DNA of 64,000 nucleotides, taken from positions 1-64,000 of the forward strand of contig NZ_KB895456.1 in NCBI RefSeq assembly GCF_000374865.1, in the 5' to 3' direction. Shown here piece by piece: positions 47,875 to 55,017 of the stretch (its first letter is position 1; every line of letters starts with the position of its first letter). Under the pieces are notes generated by a model. That model was not told the origin of the DNA, ran no database searches, and saw nothing but the letters and a program-made list of their open reading frames with translations. A program made the position numbers and the translations under genes. The stretch comes from Arthrobacter sp. 135MFCol5.1 (lineage in GTDB: Bacteria; Actinomycetota; Actinomycetes; Actinomycetales; Micrococcaceae).

Positions 47875-48987
47875 TTACTTGGTGGGGCTGGACTTCGACT
47901 CGACCTTGACGGTGCCGGAGATGATGTCCTTCTTCAGCTGGTCCAGTTCGCTCTTGAGGTCCGCCGGCACGGCGGAATCGAGGTCGTGGAAGGGAGCCAG
48001 GGCAACGCCGCCGTTTGCAAGGGTTCCGATGTACGGCGAGGCGTCGAATTTGCCGTCCTTGTCGTCCTTTATGACCGTCTCCACAGCGGTGGCCATGGTC
48101 TTCTGGACAGAAGAAAGGATCACGGACTTGTAGTCGGGGGCCGTCAGGTAGCCATCGGAGTCAACCCAGATGAGCTTGGCATCCTTGCCCTTGGACTTGG
48201 CGTCGAGGATCGCGCTGCCCGCGCCGCTGCCGACGGGTCCGGCCACGGGAAGGACGATATCTGCGCCCTGGTCGAGGAAGCCCTGGGTGAGGACCTTGCC
48301 CTTGTCCACCTGCTTGAAGTCGCCGACGAAGGTGCCGTCCTGCTTGTCCTTGTCCCAGCCGATGAGCTGGACGCTCTTGCCCTTCTTTTCGTTGTAGTAC
48401 TTCACGCCGTCGGCAAAACCGTCCATGAAGATGGTGACGGTGGGGATGTTGATGCCGCCGAAGGTTGCCACCTTGCCGGTCTTGGACGTGCCTGCTGCCA
48501 GGTAGCCGGCCAGGAACGCGGCCTGGGCCGTGTCATAGACGATCGGCTTGACGTTCTTGGGGAAGGTGGGGTCGTTGTAGTCGATGATCGCGAAGTGGCT
48601 GTTCGGGTTGGCCGTCGCGATGGACTTGGTGGCATCGCCGAGCAGGAACCCGACGGTCACGGTGAGCTTGCAGCCCTGCTGGACCATGGAGCGGAGGTTG
48701 GGGTCGTAGTCGGTGTCAGCCTTGGACTGGACGTGCTTCTCCTTGATGCCAAGGTCCTTCACGGCGGCCTGCAGTCCCTCGTAGCCGGACTGGTTGAACG
48801 ACTTGTCGTCGAATCCACCGGAGTCGGACACCATGCAGGCGGTGTAGTCCGAGGCGGTGGCTGAACCCGAGGGGCCGGACGCGGACGGGGCGGCCCCGCA
48901 GCCGGTCAGCAGCAAGGCGGACGCACCGAGGGTGGCCACACCGGCCATTGAACCGCGCTTGAAGCCGGCACGCAGTGATTTCTTCAA
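47875..48987 (-). CDS. BMP-family nucleoside-binding lipoprotein
   Basis: The 370-residue protein has a lipoprotein signal with lipobox LLTGC, a Ser/Ala linker and the Bmp/PnrA domain (MVSDSGGFDDKSFNQSGYEGL, typical of purine-nucleoside receptors). It delivers nucleosides to the permeases encoded downstream. The start is TTG at 48987 with a strong GGAGG just upstream. Its terminator separates it from the ATPase gene. Confidence 0.92.
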   Translation of the reverse strand: MKKSLRAGFKRGSMAGVATLGASALLLTGCGAAPSASGPSGSATASDYTACMVSDSGGFDDKSFNQSGYEGLQAAVKDLGIKEKHVQSKADTDYDPNLRSMVQQGCKLTVTVGFLLGDATKSIATANPNSHFAIIDYNDPTFPKNVKPIVYDTAQAAFLAGYLAAGTSKTGKVATFGGINIPTVTIFMDGFADGVKYYNEKKGKSVQLIGWDKDKQDGTFVGDFKQVDKGKVLTQGFLDQGADIVLPVAGPVGSGAGSAILDAKSKGKDAKLIWVDSDGYLTAPDYKSVILSSVQKTMATAVETVIKDDKDGKFDASPYIGTLANGGVALAPFHDLDSAVPADLKSELDQLKKDIISGTVKVESKSSPTK

Positions 48988-49185
48988 TTTTCCTCCAGGG
49001 ATGATGCGAGTGGCACTACGGGCTGAGATTCAATGAGTGTCCGTTTCGGCGCTGAAATTCTGTTTTCACTGAAGGCACGCAGCACTGCGCCGGAGCGCAC
49101 TGATGGCACTTACTTTAGTGGCCTGCGCCACGTCCCCATAGCACGTCGGAAGCTGACCCCGAAGATTGTTTACAAGTTGTTACCA
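48988..49185 (-). other. Upstream region of the nucleoside importer
   Basis: This AT-richer stretch holds the ribosome site of the Bmp gene (GGAGG near 48993). Beyond that I see no operator or RNA I can define. Confidence 0.3.
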
Positions 49186-49224
49186 AGCAGTAGAGGCGCC
49201 TCCAAAGGAGGCGCCCCTACTGCT
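49186..49224. terminator. Hairpin after the frameshifted oxidoreductase
   Basis: An 18-bp stem with one mismatch (49186-49203 with 49207-49224) and an AAA loop lies 27 bp past the oxidoreductase stop. T-rich sequence follows on the plus strand only, so its direction is uncertain. Confidence 0.65.
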
Positions 49225-49251
49225 GATTGTTCTTTAGTTGTGAGCGCCGGG

Positions 49252-50267
49252 CTACAGCCGGACGAGCATCTTTCCGGTGTTCGCACCGTCCAGGAGATCC
49301 ATGAACGCCTGCGGCGCGTTCTCCAGTCCGTCCACGATCGTCTCGTCGTAGCGCACGGTGCCGTCGGCCAGCCAGGCGGACATCTTCTCGGCAAACTCCG
49401 CCGCGTGCTGCCGCTGACCGCCTACCAGGAAGCCGCGGAGCGTCAGTTGCTTGCCGATGGCCTGCATCAGGTTGTGGGGCGCCGGAGTCGGTTCGGTGGA
49501 GTTGTACTGCCGATGGCACCGCACATTGCCACCCGGCCGCCGACGTTGAGGACCGCCAGGGCCGCCTCGAGGTGTTCGCCGCCGACGTTGTCGAAGTAGA
49601 CGTCGATGCCGGCTGGGCCGGCGGCCTTCTGCAGCTGGTCCAGCACGGGACCATCGTGGTAGTCGAAGGCTGCGTCGAAACCGAGCTCCAGCAGCCGGGC
49701 CACCTTGGCCGGCGAACCGGCGGAGCCGATCACGCGGGAGGCGCCCATGGCCTTGGCGATCTGGCCAACCAGGGAGCCCACCGCGCCGGCGGCACCGGAG
49801 ACGAACACGGCGTCCCCCGGCTTGAATTCGGCGACCTTCAAGAGGCCGGAGTAGGCGGTCAGCCCGGTCATGCCCAGGGCGCCGAGGAAGGCGGAAGCCG
49901 GGGCCAGGTCAGTTCGGGCCGGGGTGGCTGCAGCGCCGTCAACCACGGCGTACTCCCGCCAGCCGAGGGAATGCAGGACGACGTCGCCCTCCTGGTGTGC
50001 CGACGAACGGGACGCGACCACCTCGCCTACCGCGCCGCCGTCGAGCGCCTTGCCCACGGCAAACGGCGCGGAGTAGGACTTCACGTCATTCATCCGGCCC
50101 CGCATGTAGGGGTCGACCGACATGAAGAGGTTCCGGACCAGGATCTGGCCGTCCTCGAGGGCGGGCAGCGGGGACTCGGCGAGCTCGAAGTTATCGCTGG
50201 CAGGACGGCCTACAGGGCGCGAGGCCAGGCGGATTTCACGGGTGCTGGTGGCAAGTGCGGTGCTCAT
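49252..50267 (-). pseudogene. NADP-dependent zinc-less alcohol dehydrogenase-like oxidoreductase, frameshifted
   Basis: The frame from the ATG at 50267 encodes an MDR-family reductase (AVFVSGAAGAVGSLVGQIAKAMG cofactor site, DVYFDNVGGEHLEAAL) similar to CurA/leukotriene B4 dehydrogenases. Near 49508-49511 it shifts: after VAMCGAI the sense sequence continues in another frame as QYNSTEPTPAPHNLMQAIGK and runs to 49252. Adding one base (GGCAG to GGCCAG) would restore a normal protein of about 338 residues. It overlaps the ohr stop (ATGA). Either a real mutation or a sequencing error. Confidence 0.82.
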
Positions 50268-50695
50268 GCTGCGTACTCCAAAATCTTGATGTCGACGATG
50301 ATGTTGCCCCGGGTGGCGTTCGAGTAGGGGCACACTTCATGCGCCTTGGCCACCAGTTCCTCGGCGGTGGAAAGGTCCAGCGCCGGGAGGGCGATTTCCA
50401 GTTCGGCGGCAAGCCCGAAGCCCGTTCCGCCGTCCAGCTGTCCCAGGTGGACTTTCGCCGCAACGGCCGAATCGGTGAGGTCGGCGCCTGCCTTGCGGCC
50501 CACCAGGCGCAGTGCGGAGTGGAAGCAGGCGGCGTACCCGGCGGCGAAAAGCTGTTCAGGGTTGGTCCCGCGGCCGCTGCCGCCCAGCTCCACGGGGCTG
50601 GCCAGGTCCACGGCCAGCTTGCCGTCGTTGCTGCGTGCGGTGCCGTCACGGCCTTCGCCGGAGGCAAGCGCCTCGGCGGTGTAGAGAGTCTTCAC
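50264..50695 (-). CDS. ohr: Organic hydroperoxide resistance protein Ohr
   Basis: Ohr is a thiol peroxidase that reduces organic hydroperoxides with lipoyl-type electron donors. The 143-residue OsmC-fold protein has the two redox cysteines, Cys57 in GYAACFHSAL and Cys122 in HEVCPYSNATRG, and the family start TLYTAEA. It begins with GTG 47 bp downstream of ohrR and overlaps the oxidoreductase gene by four bases. Confidence 0.95.
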   Translation of the reverse strand: MKTLYTAEALASGEGRDGTARSNDGKLAVDLASPVELGGSGRGTNPEQLFAAGYAACFHSALRLVGRKAGADLTDSAVAAKVHLGQLDGGTGFGLAAELEIALPALDLSTAEELVAKAHEVCPYSNATRGNIIVDIKILEYAA

Positions 50696-50742
50696 GAAAA
50701 ATGTCCGTCCTGTAGGTGGGATGGTGCAGGGTGGCGCGCCGC

Positions 50743-51177
50743 TTAGAGCGACTGGTGCAGTGCGGCCGTGAGCTTGCCCAGGGTGGCGCGCAGTTGTTCG
50801 AGCTCTCCGTGCGAGAGCCCTGCGGCGTCAGCCAGCCGCTGCGGGATGGCCCGGGCCGGGACGCTGAGTTCCCGGCCTGCCGTCGTGAGGTGAATGGCAA
50901 CGCGCCGTTCGTCCTCGCCTGACCGGCGGCGTTCCACGAGCCCCAGTGCTTCCAGCCGCTTGAGAAGGGGCGACAGGGTCCCCGAGTCCAGCCCGAGCTC
51001 CCCGCCAAGTTCCTTGACCCCGCGGGGCTCGTCCTCCCACAGCACCAGCATCACCAAGTACTGCGGGTAAGTGAGCCCCAGTTCATCCAGCACTGGCCGG
51101 TACACGGCGGTGGCGGCCCGGGAAGCCGAATACAAAGCAAAACACACTTGGCGGTCCAGGCGGGGAGCTTCGGTCAT
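50743..51177 (-). CDS. ohrR: MarR-family peroxide-sensing repressor OhrR
   Basis: The 144-residue winged-helix protein carries the conserved N-terminal sensor cysteine in RQVCFALYSASRA (Cys12) and the OhrR core YPQYLVMLVLWEDEPRGVKELG...SGTLSPLLKRLE. Oxidation of that cysteine by organic peroxides releases DNA and induces ohr. The ATG at 51177 is preceded by a leaderless promoter with a 15-bp palindrome. It is the first gene of the ohrR-ohr-oxidoreductase operon. Confidence 0.94.
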   Translation of the reverse strand: MTEAPRLDRQVCFALYSASRAATAVYRPVLDELGLTYPQYLVMLVLWEDEPRGVKELGGELGLDSGTLSPLLKRLEALGLVERRRSGEDERRVAIHLTTAGRELSVPARAIPQRLADAAGLSHGELEQLRATLGKLTAALHQSL

Positions 51178-51183
51178 GAGAAA

Positions 51184-51212
51184 ACAATAGCCCACAATTA
51201 GATTGTGCACAA
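51184..51212 (-). promoter_or_regulatory. ohrR promoter with OhrR operator in the spacer
   Basis: On the minus strand TTGTGC (51207-51212), a 17-base spacer and TATTGT (51184-51189) end six bases before the ATG. The perfect palindrome CACAAT-TAG-ATTGTG (51193-51207) fills the spacer, exactly where a repressor would exclude RNA polymerase. Confidence 0.65.
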
Positions 51213-51329
51213 CTCAACTGGACTCACGAGACCATCCCGTTGACCGTCGTCGTGATCCACCAGCGTTACCGGCGCCGGCGCAAACAAGCCGCCACGGCAC
51301 GGACGCGGCGTGGACGGCGCGCCGGGCGG

Positions 51330-52547
51330 CTACAGCGCGGGCGGCTGCTCGATGTCCCTGATGGTCCTCAACGCTGCCGCGGTGAGCACGCGGATCCCCA
51401 GGCCCAGCGATCGCTCGTCCAGGATGTAATCGCCGCGGTGGAGGTCGTAGTCCTCCCCGCCCGGCGTCTTGGTGCCCAGGCGCATCATGGCTCCCGGAAG
51501 TTCCGCAAGGAACCAGGCAAAGTCCTCGCCACCCATGGATTGCGGGGTCAGCACCACGGCGCTTTCGCCGATCTCTGCGCGCGCAGCCGCCTCGATAATC
51601 GCCGTTTCGTGTTCCGAGTTCACCACGGGCGGCACTCCCCTGGTGTGCTCCAGGTGGACGTCCACCCCATACGGCGCGGCCACCTGGTGGACCACCTCGT
51701 CGAGGAGTTCGCCGGCGGCGTGCCAGGCGTCACGGTCCAGGCAGCGCATGGTTCCGGCCATGTAGCCCGAGCCGGGAATGGCATTGGGCGCCGATCCGGC
51801 GGTGATCTGGCCCCACACCACGGACACGCCACTGCGGACGTCCACCCGGCGGGACAGGACGGCCGGAACGTTGACGGCGATCTGGGCAAGCGCGAAGACG
51901 AGATCCTCGGTGAGGTGCGGTCGGGACGTGTGGCCGCCGCGGCCGGACAGTTCAATCCGGATGGTGTCCGAGGCCGAGGTGATGGCGCCAATCCGGGTTC
52001 CGACCTTGCCCACTTCGATGCGGGGGTCGCAGTGCAGCGCGAGGATCCTGGGAACTCCCTCCAGCACGCCCTGCTCAATGCACGCGTGCGCCCCGCCGGG
52101 CATGGTTTCCTCAGCGGGCTGGAAGATGATCCGCACCGTCGCGCCCAGGGGCGATTCCTCGTGCATGCGCTGCAACACCAGGGCAATACCCAGCATGGTG
52201 GTGGTGTGCACGTCGTGGCCGCAGGCGTGGGTGACGCCGTGGTTCTTGGACGCGAAAGCCAGGCCGGTTTCCTCGATGATGGGGAGGGCGTCGATGTCAC
52301 CCCGCAGCGCGGTGGCGATGGGGCCTTCGCCGACGTCCACGGTCAGGCCGGTGCCTTCGAGCCGGCGGGGGCTCAGCCCGGCGGCCTCCAGCCTCTCCGC
52401 AAGCTTGTCGGTGGTTCGGAACTCCTTGAAGGAAAGCTCAGGGTGCGCATGGAGGTCCCGCCGGAATTCGATCAGTTCCGGCAGGAGCGGTTCAAGCCAC
52501 GGCGCCACCAAGGCGGTGGGCTCGGCTTCAGTAGTGTAATTGCGCAC
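51330..52547 (-). CDS. M20-family amidohydrolase (M20D, IAA-amino acid/hippurate hydrolase-like)
   Basis: The 405-residue metallohydrolase has the M20D zinc motifs HACGHDVHTTTMLG (Cys109, His111), FQPAEETMPGGAHA with the catalytic Glu, and LHCDPRIEVGKVG, plus a dimerisation domain with GRGGHTSRPH. Such enzymes cleave N-acyl amino acids or similar amides; the substrate is not predictable. The GTG start is six bases after a -10-like TAGAGT. Confidence 0.9.
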   Translation of the reverse strand: MRNYTTEAEPTALVAPWLEPLLPELIEFRRDLHAHPELSFKEFRTTDKLAERLEAAGLSPRRLEGTGLTVDVGEGPIATALRGDIDALPIIEETGLAFASKNHGVTHACGHDVHTTTMLGIALVLQRMHEESPLGATVRIIFQPAEETMPGGAHACIEQGVLEGVPRILALHCDPRIEVGKVGTRIGAITSASDTIRIELSGRGGHTSRPHLTEDLVFALAQIAVNVPAVLSRRVDVRSGVSVVWGQITAGSAPNAIPGSGYMAGTMRCLDRDAWHAAGELLDEVVHQVAAPYGVDVHLEHTRGVPPVVNSEHETAIIEAAARAEIGESAVVLTPQSMGGEDFAWFLAELPGAMMRLGTKTPGGEDYDLHRGDYILDERSLGLGIRVLTAAALRTIRDIEQPPAL

Positions 52548-52553
52548 TGTTTT

Positions 52554-52559
52554 ACTCTA
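52554..52559 (-). promoter_or_regulatory. -10-like TAGAGT six bases before the M20 gene GTG
   Basis: On the minus strand TAGAGT is followed by AAAACA and GTG, without a Shine-Dalgarno. Confidence 0.42.
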
Positions 52560-52610
52560 GCGATCACGGCCCCGATAAGGGCCATTCACTGACGCCCCGT
52601 TACAACGTGA

Positions 52611-52640
52611 ACCTGCCGGCGCCGTGACGCGCCGGCAGGT
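52611..52640 (-). terminator. Hairpin after the mannose-1-phosphate guanylyltransferase gene
   Basis: ACCTGCCGGCG (52611-52621) pairs perfectly with 52630-52640 around an eight-base loop, directly after the stop of the upstream gene. The T-tract is weak. Confidence 0.65.
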
Positions 52641-52647
52641 AGGGCGA

Positions 52648-53781
52648 TCAAAGGACGTCCGTGTCCCCGCTGGCCTTGAGGGCGTCGACCGCTGCCTTGA
52701 CCCGCTGGGAGTTGGCCATGGTGGTGACCAGCAGCGCGTCCGGCGTATCCACGATGACCACATCCTGGATGCCGATCAGGGCGATGACCCGCTTGGTGTC
52801 TGTGACCACCACACCGCTTGAGTTCTCCGTGAATACCCGCGCTCCTTCGCCCAGGACGGTGACGTCGTCCACTTCCTTGGCGCTGTTGAGCCGCCCGACG
52901 GAGGCAAAGTCGCCAACGTCGTCCCAGCGGAAGGTCCCGGGCACGACGGCGACGTCCCCGGCTTCGGCGGCGGGCTCGGCCACTGCGTAGTCGATGGCGA
53001 TCTTGGGCAGGGTGGGCCAGATCCGGGCAGTGACCTCGTCGCGTTCGGGGGTGTCCCAGGCCTGCGCGATTTCCTGCAGGCCCTTGAACAGCTCCGGCTG
53101 GTTGGCCTCGAGGTGCTTGAGCATCAGTGCCACGGGGGCTACGAACATGCCGGCGTTCCACACGTAGTCACCGCTGTCGACGTACTGCTGGGCCACCACT
53201 TCGTCGGGCTTTTCGACGAATTCCACCACATCGTGGGCGCTCGGAGCTCCGTCGATGTGCAATTCCTTGCCGGAGCGGATGTACCCGAACCCGGTGGACG
53301 GGTGCGTGGGCTTGATGCCGATGGTCACGATCTTGCCGGCCGCGGCGGTATGGATTGCCTCCCGGACGGCGTCCTGGAAGAGGTGGTCCGGGCTGATCAC
53401 CTGGTCGGCGGCGAAGGACCCCATGATGGTGTCCGGGTCCCGCGCGTGCAGGATGGCCGCGGCGAGGCCGATCGCCGCTGCGGAGTCCTTGGGCTCCGAT
53501 TCCAGGACAAGGTCCGCGTCCTGGACCTCGGGAAGCTGGCGGCACACGGCGTCGCGGTGCGCTTTTCCGGTGACCACCAGCACCCGGCTGCCCGCGAGCG
53601 GGTGGAGCCGGTCGTAGGTGGCACGCAGCAGGGTGCTGCCCGATCCTGTGAGATCGTGAAGGAACTTGGGAGCTGCTGCTCGTGACAGGGGCCAGAGGCG
53701 GGTCCCCACTCCGCCTGCCGGAATCACCGCAATGAAGCGGTCAAGGGGTGAGGCCGGGCTTGTCACTTTGTCTGTACTCAT
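52648..53781 (-). CDS. manC: Mannose-1-phosphate guanylyltransferase
   Basis: The enzyme makes GDP-mannose from GTP and mannose-1-phosphate for glycan and mannoside synthesis. The 377-residue protein has the nucleotidyltransferase signature VIPAGGVGTRLWPLSR (19-34) with the catalytic Lys in APKF, and SFAADQVISPDH and FVEKPDE motifs. There is no fused isomerase domain. The start at 53781 follows a -10-like TAAAGT by seven bases; manB/manC naming varies. Confidence 0.92.
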   Translation of the reverse strand: MSTDKVTSPASPLDRFIAVIPAGGVGTRLWPLSRAAAPKFLHDLTGSGSTLLRATYDRLHPLAGSRVLVVTGKAHRDAVCRQLPEVQDADLVLESEPKDSAAAIGLAAAILHARDPDTIMGSFAADQVISPDHLFQDAVREAIHTAAAGKIVTIGIKPTHPSTGFGYIRSGKELHIDGAPSAHDVVEFVEKPDEVVAQQYVDSGDYVWNAGMFVAPVALMLKHLEANQPELFKGLQEIAQAWDTPERDEVTARIWPTLPKIAIDYAVAEPAAEAGDVAVVPGTFRWDDVGDFASVGRLNSAKEVDDVTVLGEGARVFTENSSGVVVTDTKRVIALIGIQDVVIVDTPDALLVTTMANSQRVKAAVDALKASGDTDVL

Positions 53782-53788
53782 CACCGCT

Positions 53789-53794
53789 ACTTTA
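53789..53794 (-). promoter_or_regulatory. -10-like TAAAGT seven bases before the manC ATG
   Basis: On the minus strand TAAAGT is followed by AGCGGTG and the ATG at 53781, consistent with a leaderless or nearly leaderless start. Confidence 0.38.
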
Positions 53795-53946
53795 GCTGAC
53801 GGCCCACGGCCGGCGGCGGCGGCCCGCCACGGGCTGTCCACCGGCGCGCTCCGTCATCGCATGGCCCAAATCACCGCATCCGTGTGGCGTTCGTCTCATT
53901 CTCGCCGAAAAACCGCCCCAGCACTGGTCTCCAAGAATCTCCTAAA

Positions 53947-53980
53947 TTGAATAAGCTGTAAGCGAAGCCTAGATTTAGGC
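53947..53980 (+). promoter_or_regulatory. sdhCDAB promoter with overlapping palindromes
   Basis: TTGAAT (53947-53952), a 17-base spacer and TAGATT (53970-53975) make a good promoter. GCCTA-GATT-TAGGC (53967-53980) overlaps the -10, and CCTAAAT (53941-53947) also mirrors ATTTAGG (53973-53979), so a repressor site is likely. The leader to sdhC is about 80 bases. Confidence 0.6.
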
Positions 53981-54063
53981 CTGAGCTACGAGTGCTCTCG
54001 CAGCAGGCGTTCCCCCCGCATGGATCTCATGCCAGCGCCGCTGTGTTGCAGGGAGGTTTATCA

Positions 54064-54444
54064 GTGCCGACAAAACCAGCTGGCACCTTGTACCGCGGCC
54101 GTGAAGGCATGTGGTCCTGGGTAGGACACCGCATAACCGGTGTAGTGATCTTTTTCTTCTTGTTGGTCCACGTCCTGGACACCTCCTTGGTGCGTGTGTC
54201 GCCGGAGGCCTACACCGCTGTGATCGGCGCCTACAAGAACCCGCTGATGGCGCTGGGCGAGACCGGGCTTGTGGCCGCGATCGTGTTCCACGCCTTCAAT
54301 GGCTTGCGGATCATCGCGGTCGACTTCTGGAAGAAGGGCGCCAAGTACCAGCGGCAGATGCTGTGGGCAGTCCTGGCCCTCTGGATCGTGACCATGCTTG
54401 CGTTCTCCATCCGCCACCTGTCCCTCGCCCTCGGAGGTCACTAA
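54064..54444 (+). CDS. sdhC: Succinate dehydrogenase cytochrome b556 subunit
   Basis: SdhC anchors the complex and binds heme b and quinone. The 126-residue protein has three membrane helices, the family pattern YRGREGMWSWVGHRITGV near the N-terminus, and candidate heme histidines His36 (LLVHVLD) and His76 (IVFHAFNGLR). The GTG at 54064 has GGGAGG seven bases upstream, so the longer frame from 53992 is leader. It is first in sdhCDAB. Confidence 0.92.
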   Translation: MPTKPAGTLYRGREGMWSWVGHRITGVVIFFFLLVHVLDTSLVRVSPEAYTAVIGAYKNPLMALGETGLVAAIVFHAFNGLRIIAVDFWKKGAKYQRQMLWAVLALWIVTMLAFSIRHLSLALGGH

Positions 54445-54447
54445 GCC

Positions 54448-54909
54448 ATGACTGCAACCATCGAGAGCCCCCGCAGCGGCCGGGTAGCTCCCCAGTACCG
54501 CCGCAGCGGCGGTTCGCGCGGCAACTTCGAGATGATCGCCTGGCTGTTCATGCGCCTCTCCGGCGTGGTGCTGGTGGTCCTCATCTTCGGGCACCTGTTC
54601 GTGAACCTCATGGTCGGCGAAGGCATCCATGCCATTGACTTCGGTTTCGTCGCCGGCAAGTGGGCGGACCCGTTCTGGCAGTTCTGGGACCTGGCCATGC
54701 TGTGGCTGGCAATGCTGCACGGCACCAATGGCGTGCGGACCATCATTAACGACTACGCCGAAAAGACGGGGACGCGGCGCTGGTTGAAGACCGTCCTCTA
54801 CGCAGCCGCCGTGGTCATCATCCTGCTGGGCACCCTGGTGATCTTCACCTTCAACCCCTGCCCCGTGGTGGACGGCGTGGCCCTTCCGGGCGGATTCTGC
54901 CCTGCCTAG
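54448..54909 (+). CDS. sdhD: Succinate dehydrogenase hydrophobic membrane anchor subunit
   Basis: The 153-residue protein has a basic N-terminus and three helices, with FMRLSGVVLVVLIFGHLFVN and LAMLHGTNGVRTIINDY carrying histidines expected for heme/quinone binding. It lies three bases after sdhC. A hairpin follows before sdhA. Confidence 0.92.
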   Translation: MTATIESPRSGRVAPQYRRSGGSRGNFEMIAWLFMRLSGVVLVVLIFGHLFVNLMVGEGIHAIDFGFVAGKWADPFWQFWDLAMLWLAMLHGTNGVRTIINDYAEKTGTRRWLKTVLYAAAVVIILLGTLVIFTFNPCPVVDGVALPGGFCPA

Positions 54910-54924
54910 TCCAGGCACAACCCC

Positions 54925-54950
54925 GGGCCCGCGGGCTTACCCGCGGGCCC
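54925..54950 (+). terminator. Terminator-like hairpin between sdhD and sdhA
   Basis: GGGCCCGCGG (54925-54934) pairs perfectly with 54941-54950, followed at once by TGTTTT. It sits inside an operon whose downstream genes are the catalytic subunits. Confidence 0.7.
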
Positions 54951-55017
54951 TGTTTTGCGGAGCAGGCGAAGCCGCCCCGTTGTTTGATAGCGAATTTTGA
55001 GAGAAAGAGCGTCTGGT

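Noticed and set aside
53941..53980. DtxR/IdeR iron box at the sdh promoter
   Set aside because: The palindrome shares TAGGC but not the 19-bp iron-box consensus.
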